DNA of 23,942 nt from CAYYJV01 sp964486395 (lineage in GTDB: Bacteria; Patescibacteriota; Minisyncoccia; Minisyncoccales; MHMH01): the NCBI GenBank assembly GCA_964486395.1, contig CAZALP010000006.1, forward strand, positions 1-23,942, written 5' to 3'. Below the pieces are notes generated by a model. That model saw only the letters and a list, made by a program, of their open reading frames with translations, had not been told where the DNA came from and ran no database searches. Shown piece by piece: positions 19,152-23,942 of the stretch (position 1 is the first letter of the stretch; each line of letters starts with the position of its first letter). Position numbers and translations under genes: made by a program.

Positions 19152-19886
19152 ATGAAAGAAGCGCCAGAATGCTATGTGATAGATAATTCGATTATTGTGG
19201 CTTTGGATAAAGCCGGCAAGGAAGGAGCCATTCAGATCATCAAGGAATTGGGAAGAAAAGTTTGGGGATACAAGCTGGGTGCTCTTTTGCTTCGTTACGG
19301 ACCATCTTTGATCGATGAGATTAAAGCTAATGTGGGCAGCGTTAATTTGTTTGTTGATCTTCAGTTCACCGGGGTCGAGGACTTTATTATGGAGGCCATT
19401 ACCGCTTATTCTTTATATTCTACAGACATCAGCTATATCGTGGTTAACGCCAGCGCCGGTCCCCCGGGAATAAGAAGAGCAGTTGAAAGCGCCAAGCTTA
19501 CCAGGATCTTAGTCGGCTCGGTGCTTGATTCTCTCAGTCCCTATGACGTGAAATATATGTATGGCACCAATTTTCCGGAAGAAAAAACCCTGGATTTTGC
19601 CTTGATGGCAAAGCAAGAAGGGGCCCACGGCATATATTGTTCCGTAAGAGACCTGGAATTTCTTTCCCGTCATGCGAAACTTCGTGATTTCACTAAGATA
19701 GTCTACGGGGTTCGCCCAGAGTGGGATCAAGATCACGGCACCCATGCCCATGTTATGACTCCTAAGGAAGTAATGGAAAGGGGAGCCACAAAATTTGTTA
19801 TTGGCAGTACCATTAGAAACGCCAAGAACAAAATCAGGGCCGTAGAAAGAATTATTAGGGAAGTGCAAAAAGCAAAGCAGCGCTAG
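19152..19886 (+). CDS. Orotidine 5'-phosphate decarboxylase-fold protein with a degraded catalytic motif
   Basis: 244 residues of the OMPDC/HUMPS barrel: SIIVALDKAGKEGAI (D19), VWGYKLG (K41), a long central barrel, IVYGVRPEWDQDHGTHAHVMTPKEVMERGATKFVIGSTI at the end, matching PGIRP..DQ..TP.EA...GAD..VVGRPI. However, the catalytic DxKxxD motif reads D69-L-Q71-F-T-G74: the proton-donating Lys is Gln and the second Asp is Gly. The phosphate-gripper Arg of VGR is Ser. With two of the four tetrad residues gone it can hardly decarboxylate OMP by the known mechanism; it may bind a nucleotide or sugar phosphate or have another reaction. It has its own promoter, the strongest SD of the window and its own terminator, so it is a maintained gene, not a relic. 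Confidence 0.82.
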   Translation: MKEAPECYVIDNSIIVALDKAGKEGAIQIIKELGRKVWGYKLGALLLRYGPSLIDEIKANVGSVNLFVDLQFTGVEDFIMEAITAYSLYSTDISYIVVNASAGPPGIRRAVESAKLTRILVGSVLDSLSPYDVKYMYGTNFPEEKTLDFALMAKQEGAHGIYCSVRDLEFLSRHAKLRDFTKIVYGVRPEWDQDHGTHAHVMTPKEVMERGATKFVIGSTIRNAKNKIRAVERIIREVQKAKQR

Positions 19887-19898
19887 GGCGCTGTTTTT
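19874..19898 (+). terminator. Intrinsic terminator of the OMPDC-like gene
   Basis: CAGCGC (19878-19883) pairs with GCGCTG (19888-19893) around TAGG, extended by AAAG/TTTT-type pairs, followed by TTTTT. The loop contains the gene's TAG stop. Confidence 0.85.
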
Positions 19899-19902
19899 AA
19901 TT

Positions 19903-19931
19903 TTGATAAAAATGGGATAAAATGATATTCT
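19903..19931 (+). promoter_or_regulatory. Candidate ileS-recO promoter
   Basis: TTGATA (19903-19908), 17-bp spacer, TATTCT (19926-19931), 10 nt before ATG 19942. TAAAAT (19918-19923) and TAAGAT (19931-19936) are alternative -10 boxes. No SD is seen, so the leader is very short whichever is used. Confidence 0.4.
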
Positions 19932-19941
19932 AAGATAAGAT

Positions 19942-22900
19942 ATGGAAATAAATTTTCCGAAACTGGAGGAAAAAATACTCAAATATTGGAAGCAGGATGG
20001 GACTTTCGAAAAAAGCATAAAACAGCGGCAAAAAAACCGTGACTTTATTTTTTACGAAGGCCCTCCTACGGCCAATGCCAAAGCGGGCATTCATCACGTT
20101 TTGGCCAGAGCATTTAAAGATGTTATTTGCCGCTACAAAACCATGCGGGGTTTTCGGGTTTTGAGGAAAGCCGGTTGGGATACGCACGGCCTACCCGTGG
20201 AGTTGGAAATTGAGAAAAAACTGGGCTTAAAGTCTAAGAAGGACATTGAAAAATACGGCATCGCCAAATTCAACCGAAAATGCAGGCAGTCGGTCTGGAC
20301 TTATAAAAAATACTGGGAAAAGCTCACAGAAAGAATAGGATACTGGCTGGATATGGAAAATCCCTACATTACCTATGACCCGAATTACATGGAGAGCCTT
20401 TTTTGGATTATCAAACAAATTTACGAAAAAGGCCTTTTGTACAAAGATTACAAAGTGGCGCCTTATTGTCCCAGATGCGGCACTTCTTTGTCTTCACACG
20501 AAGTGGCTTTGGGATACAAAAAAGTAAAAGAACCCGCAATATACGTAAAATTCAAAATTCAAAATCAAAAATCCAAAAATATTTATTTGCTGGTTTGGAC
20601 GACGACGCCGTGGACTTTGCCGGGAAACGTGGCGGTGGCAGTTAACCCCGATTTTACTTACGTCAAAGTGAAAGTCGGAGATGAATATTTGATTTTGGCC
20701 AAAGAAAGGATAGGATTTTTGGGCATTGAGGGCGAGATAAGGGAGGAAATTAAAGGAAAAGATTTGTTGGGCTTACAATACGAACTCTTATATCGTACAA
20801 AGGTCGGACCTCTGTACGCTCGGGTTATTGCTGGAAATTTTGTTTCTTTGGAAGAAGGGACGGGGTTGGTGCACATAGCTCCGGCTTTCGGCGAAGACGA
20901 CATGGAGGCCGGAAAGAAAAACAACCTCCCGGTTTTATTAAATGTTGATGCGGAGGGAAAGTTTAAAAAAGAAGTAAAAAACTGGGGGGGGCTCTGGGTG
21001 AAAGATGCCGACCCTTTGATTATCGACAATCTTAAAAAAAGAGGCCTTTTGTTCAAAGAAGAGTTATATGAGCACGATTATCCTTTTTGCTGGAGATGTG
21101 CATCCCCTTTGCTTTATTACGCTAAAGAAAGCTGGTTTATTAATATGCAGAAAGTCAAAAGCCAGCTAATCAAAAACAATCAAAAAATCAATTGGGTGCC
21201 CGCGCATTTGAAAGAGGGCAGGTTCGGCGAATGGCTGAAAGAACTCAAGGACTGGACTTTTTCCAGGGAAAGATACTGGGGAACTCCTTTACCTATTTGG
21301 CAGTGCCAAAAATGCGGACATCAAGAAGTCGTCGGCTCTAAAAAAGACATAATCAAGCAAAAGTTTTCCACGAATCAATATTACATTTTGCGCCACGGCC
21401 AGACGGTTTATCAGACAAAGAAGAGAAAATGGATTTATCCCTGGCCGGAGCAAGAACCGGTTTTACTGACCAAAGAGGGTGAACATCAAATCAAAAAAGC
21501 GGCTAAAGAATTAAAGACCAAAAAAATCGATTTAATTTATGCTTCCGATATGGCTCGAACCTGCCAGACGGCCGAGATTGTTGCCAAAGAATTGGGAGTA
21601 AAAATAATTTTTGACAAAAGATTGAGAGATATCAATTTGGGGATTTATCACGGCCGAAGCAAAAAAGACGAGTTTTATCGCGATTTTCCCAAGACAGTGG
21701 AAAACATGTACAAAGCTCCTCCGAAAGGGGAAAGCTGGGGTCAAGTCAGGAAAAGAATGCTGGATTGTCTGACAGACATTGACAAAAAACACAAAAACAA
21801 AACCATTTTAATTGTTAGCCACGGCGACCCTCTTTGGCTTTTGAGAGGGATTACCACGGGAATGGACGACAAGAAGTTGCTGGATATAAAGATTAAAGGA
21901 ACTGACATTAAGACGGGGCAATGGAGGCAAATAGAATATAAAAAATTACCTCTGGACAAATCGGGAAAACTTGATTTTCATCGTCCCTACATCGATGGAA
22001 TAAAATTTTACTGCCCCAAATGCCAAAATATAATGGAAAGGACGCCGGAATTAATTGATGTTTGGTTTGATTCGGGAGCCATGCCGTTCGCTCAGTACCA
22101 CTGGCCTTTTGATAAAAAACTGCAGTTTCCCGCAGATTACATTTCGGAAGCCGTGGACCAAACCCGGGGCTGGTTTTATACTCTTTTGGCGATTTCCACT
22201 TTATTGGGCAAAGGCCCCGCTTACAAGAATGTCATTTCCTTGGGCCACGTCTTGGATGAAAAAGGAGAAAAAATGTCAAAGTCCAAGGGCAACGTAGTAG
22301 ATCCTTGGTATGTTGTTGAAAAGTACGGAGCCGACGCTCTCCGCTGGTATTTTTACACGGTCAACCAGCCAGGCGACGTTAAGCTTTTTTCCGAGAAAGA
22401 TATCGATCAAGCTCTGAAAAAATTTATTTTGACCTTTTGGAATTCTTATCAATTTTACCAAACCTATGTAACACATTTTTACCAATCGGCAAAAAAGCAT
22501 TACAATCATATTTTAGATAGGTGGATTATTTCGAGGCTGCACGAGCTTATTCAAGAAACGACCGATAAACTTGACGAATACGACGTGACGGCAGCCGCCC
22601 GTGCCATTGAGAATTTTGTTATTAATGATCTTTCCCTTTGGTATATTCGGAGATCACGAAAGCGCTTTGGGGAGGCTGCGAGCACCCTGGCTTTGGTTCT
22701 TCAGACTTTGTCTAAATTAACGGCTCCCTTTACGCCATTTTTGTCAGAAGAAATAAACCAGGAAAAGAAAAGTTGTCATTTGCAGGAATGGCCCAAAGCA
22801 GACAAAAAATTGATTGACCGAAAGCTGAATCAAAAGATGGAAAAGGCGAGAGAAATAGTAAGGCTAGCTTTGGCTGAAAGAGCAAAAGCGAGGATCAAGG

Positions 22901-23313
22901 TTCGTCAGCCCTTGGCTGAGTTGCAAATCAAAGAAAAAATAGACAAGGAATTGGCAGAAATAATCAAAGAAGAGGTTAACGTCAAGAAAATAAGCTCGGG
23001 GAAAAGATTCAAATTGGATATCAGGATCACGCCGGCCTTGAAAGAAGAAGGTCGGGTTCGGGAAGTTATCCGTCAGATTCAGGAGTTGCGGAAAAAAGCC
23101 GGATTGGAGCCCAAGGACAAAATTATAGTTCAATATTTCGGCAATCCCGAGTTGAACGATGTTTTGAAGAGGCACAAAAAAGCTATTCTGGATGGCACTA
23201 AAGCCGAGGATTTTATCCTGAAAAGAAAATTAAAGAAAGCTTTTCTGGCAGAAAGCGAGATAAGAATTGACCATTGGAATTTATGGCTGTCCATTACAGA
23301 ACCCAAGGTTTGA
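19942..23313 (+). CDS. ileS: Isoleucyl-tRNA synthetase (archaeal/eukaryal type) with an inserted histidine-phosphatase domain
   Basis: 1123 residues. Order: HIGH-type signature PPTANAKAGIHH (41-52) and GWDTHGLPVE; zinc motif CPRC (176-179) paired with CWRC (383-386); CP1 editing domain with TTTPWTLPGN (220-229) and GLVHIAPAFGEDD; RERYWGTPLPIWQCQKC (CQKC 455-458); then, about residues 477-668, a histidine phosphatase domain (RHGQT 484-488, ASDMARTCQTAE at 534-545, LRDINLGIYHG with D563, SHGDP 626-630); then IleRS resumes with FHRPYIDGIKFYCPKC (CPKC 691-694), WFDSGAMPFAQYH, KMSKS (777-781) and the anticodon domain. An AT-rich array encodes residues 203-213. It charges tRNA-Ile with editing of valine; the phosphatase's role is unknown. 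recO overlaps its last 31 bp. Confidence 0.95.
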   Translation: MEINFPKLEEKILKYWKQDGTFEKSIKQRQKNRDFIFYEGPPTANAKAGIHHVLARAFKDVICRYKTMRGFRVLRKAGWDTHGLPVELEIEKKLGLKSKKDIEKYGIAKFNRKCRQSVWTYKKYWEKLTERIGYWLDMENPYITYDPNYMESLFWIIKQIYEKGLLYKDYKVAPYCPRCGTSLSSHEVALGYKKVKEPAIYVKFKIQNQKSKNIYLLVWTTTPWTLPGNVAVAVNPDFTYVKVKVGDEYLILAKERIGFLGIEGEIREEIKGKDLLGLQYELLYRTKVGPLYARVIAGNFVSLEEGTGLVHIAPAFGEDDMEAGKKNNLPVLLNVDAEGKFKKEVKNWGGLWVKDADPLIIDNLKKRGLLFKEELYEHDYPFCWRCASPLLYYAKESWFINMQKVKSQLIKNNQKINWVPAHLKEGRFGEWLKELKDWTFSRERYWGTPLPIWQCQKCGHQEVVGSKKDIIKQKFSTNQYYILRHGQTVYQTKKRKWIYPWPEQEPVLLTKEGEHQIKKAAKELKTKKIDLIYASDMARTCQTAEIVAKELGVKIIFDKRLRDINLGIYHGRSKKDEFYRDFPKTVENMYKAPPKGESWGQVRKRMLDCLTDIDKKHKNKTILIVSHGDPLWLLRGITTGMDDKKLLDIKIKGTDIKTGQWRQIEYKKLPLDKSGKLDFHRPYIDGIKFYCPKCQNIMERTPELIDVWFDSGAMPFAQYHWPFDKKLQFPADYISEAVDQTRGWFYTLLAISTLLGKGPAYKNVISLGHVLDEKGEKMSKSKGNVVDPWYVVEKYGADALRWYFYTVNQPGDVKLFSEKDIDQALKKFILTFWNSYQFYQTYVTHFYQSAKKHYNHILDRWIISRLHELIQETTDKLDEYDVTAAARAIENFVINDLSLWYIRRSRKRFGEAASTLALVLQTLSKLTAPFTPFLSEEINQEKKSCHLQEWPKADKKLIDRKLNQKMEKAREIVRLALAERAKARIKVRQPLAELQIKEKIDKELAEIIKEEVNVKKISSGKRFKLDIRITPALKEEGRVREVIRQIQELRKKAGLEPKDKIIVQYFGNPELNDVLKRHKKAILDGTKAEDFILKRKLKKAFLAESEIRIDHWNLWLSITEPKV
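20547..20584. repeat. AT-rich array inside ileS (AAATTCAAAATTC-type)
   Basis: Units AAAATTCAAAATTC, AAAATC and AAAAATCC in frame, encoding KFKIQNQKSKNIY just before the TTTPWTLPGN editing motif of IleRS. Confidence 0.65.
21370..21945 (+). other. Histidine phosphatase domain embedded in ileS
   Basis: Residues about 477-668 of IleRS. All core residues of the phosphoglycerate-mutase-like superfamily are present: the nucleophile His485 in LRHGQT, with R484; R539 in MARTCQT, a phosphate-pocket arginine; an acidic residue D563 in LRDINLGIYHG, where Glu is more usual; and H627 in SHGDP. It reads through in frame with no stop and lies exactly between the CQKC and CPKC halves of a zinc ribbon. Confidence 0.9.
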
Positions 23314-23942
23314 TTTTAAAAAAGAGTGACCGGGGAGAGGCGGATAGGGTTTTTACAATTTATACCGAGGATTTCGGCAAGCTGGAAATCTTGGCTAGGG
23401 CCATCAGGAAAATCAAATCCAAACTAAGGGGAGGAGCCGATCTTTTTTATCTTTCAGAGATTGAATTCATCCAGGGAAAAACCCATAAAACCTTGACCGA
23501 TGCGATTTTGATTAATAGTTTTAAGAACGTAAGAAGTGATTTAGAAAGATTAGAAGTAGCTTATCAAATTGCCGAAACTTTGGATAATTTAACTCCTCCA
23601 GAAGAAAAAGACGAACAGATTTGGCAGCTGACCAGGAAGGTTTTCCAAAAATTAAATAATTATGAAATTAAAAATTCATTAAAAATTAAGAATTTAAAAT
23701 TAAAAATTATTTATTACTATTTCTTCTGGAATTTGGTTTCTATTCTCGGTTACCAGCCGGAGCTGCGGAAAGATTCCCTTTGCGATAAGAAAATTGACAC
23801 CGACCTCGCTAAGATTTTAAAGATAATTTTAAAAAGAGACTGGCAAACTTTGAGCAGATTGAAAATCGAGCCCCGGCATTTCAAATTATTAAAAAGTGCT
23901 TCTGAGTGGTATAATAAAAACATAGTTTCCAGCGCTTATGAG
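23283..23942 (+). CDS. recO: DNA repair protein RecO, 3' end outside the window
   Basis: 220 codons from ATG 23283, still open at the window's end. The N-terminal OB-fold reads HYRTQGLILKKSDRGEADRVFTIYTEDFGKLEILARAIRK in segments, the standard RecO opening (G-x-x-L-K-x-x-x-x-x-E-x-D), then KSKLRGGADLFYLSEIEFI and a helical C-domain. RecO loads RecA on SSB-coated single-stranded DNA with RecR. The usual cysteine zinc site is not seen in this part, which has only one Cys (LCDKK). The start overlaps ileS by 31 bp in another frame, so recO is co-transcribed with it. Codons near 126-143 (about 23657-23711) come from an AT-rich TTAAAAATT array. Confidence 0.9.
   Translation, partial: MAVHYRTQGLILKKSDRGEADRVFTIYTEDFGKLEILARAIRKIKSKLRGGADLFYLSEIEFIQGKTHKTLTDAILINSFKNVRSDLERLEVAYQIAETLDNLTPPEEKDEQIWQLTRKVFQKLNNYEIKNSLKIKNLKLKIIYYYFFWNLVSILGYQPELRKDSLCDKKIDTDLAKILKIILKRDWQTLSRLKIEPRHFKLLKSASEWYNKNIVSSAYE
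23657..23711. repeat. AT-rich array inside recO (TTAAAAATT-type)
   Basis: Repeated AAATTAAAAATT / CATTAAAAATTAAG / AATTTAAAATT units in frame, encoding the EIKNSLKIKNLKLKII helix-like segment of RecO. Confidence 0.65.

Noticed and set aside
19509..20018. Minus-strand open frame of 169 codons opposite the OMPDC-like gene and the ileS start
   Set aside because: It crosses a clear terminator and promoter region and mirrors two conserved genes; translation shows no family pattern.
1..23942. UGA recoded to glycine (code 25)
   Set aside because: UGA ends several genes at the expected length (rtcA, DUF72, rplT, ileS), and no gene needs read-through.
1..23942. tRNA genes, CRISPR arrays, insertion sequences, phage modules
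   Set aside because: No cloverleaf other than the tmRNA ends, no regular spacer-repeat pattern, no transposase or phage-structural frame was seen by eye; a tool search could still reveal a weak one.

Overview
This is a compact, gene-dense stretch of a bacterial chromosome. It most likely comes from a Candidate Phyla Radiation (Patescibacteria, Parcubacteria-like) genome or a similar small-genome lineage. The bacterial signs are a tmRNA, smpB, infC, rpmI, rplT and recO. The pointers to Patescibacteria are the mix of short, poorly characterised membrane proteins, an EF-Tu-domain-2-like stand-alone protein, EndoQ, an archaeal/eukaryal-type IleRS and RtcA. AT-rich CAAAATT-type arrays embedded in genes, very short intergenic gaps and few Shine-Dalgarno sites fit as well. 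UGA is used as a stop (DUF72, rtcA, ileS and others), so this is not a code-25 lineage. The taxonomic call is an inference; no marker gene was searched.

Layout. 1-6652 (+) is a tightly packed gene train: the end of a LOG/SLOG-family protein, an EF-like barrel protein, MgtC/SapB, two small membrane proteins, a CaCA-type Na+/Ca2+ exchanger, a CPA-type cation/H+ antiporter, an aromatic-amino-acid-type permease, an EndoQ/PHP DNA-repair nuclease and an Mth938-like protein. RtcA (-) converges on this train at a large hairpin and diverges from an AmmeMemoRadiSam B / AMMECR1 / DUF72 (+) cluster. A subtilase relic and a clear terminator follow. 10141-13506 (+) carries a DUF1858 redox protein, a UPF0104 membrane protein, YjbQ and a PolX polymerase with a PHP domain. 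Next come a NUDIX hydrolase, an MGMT-like protein, a frameshifted purF relic and a dual-specificity-type phosphatase with its own strong promoter.

15384-17300 (-) is a translation block read smpB, tmRNA (ssrA), infC, rpmI, rplT. The tmRNA was located from both acceptor-stem ends and encodes the tag ANLFKQPAYALA. argS diverges from smpB, and after it come an OMP-decarboxylase-like gene with a damaged catalytic motif, ileS and the start of recO (runs off the right edge).

Most striking: (i) IleRS carries a complete histidine-phosphatase (phosphoglycerate-mutase-like) domain inserted between the two CxxC halves of a zinc ribbon; (ii) the OMPDC homologue lacks two of the four catalytic-tetrad residues, and purF is a relic, suggesting de novo nucleotide synthesis has been lost; (iii) infC starts 6 nt after the tmRNA 3' end with a TTG codon and no SD; (iv) short perfect palindromes and AT-rich arrays sit in frame inside rtcA, argS, ileS, polX and recO; (v) a cluster of seven CACNAAT/ATTNGTG heptamers fills the infC-rpmI gap.
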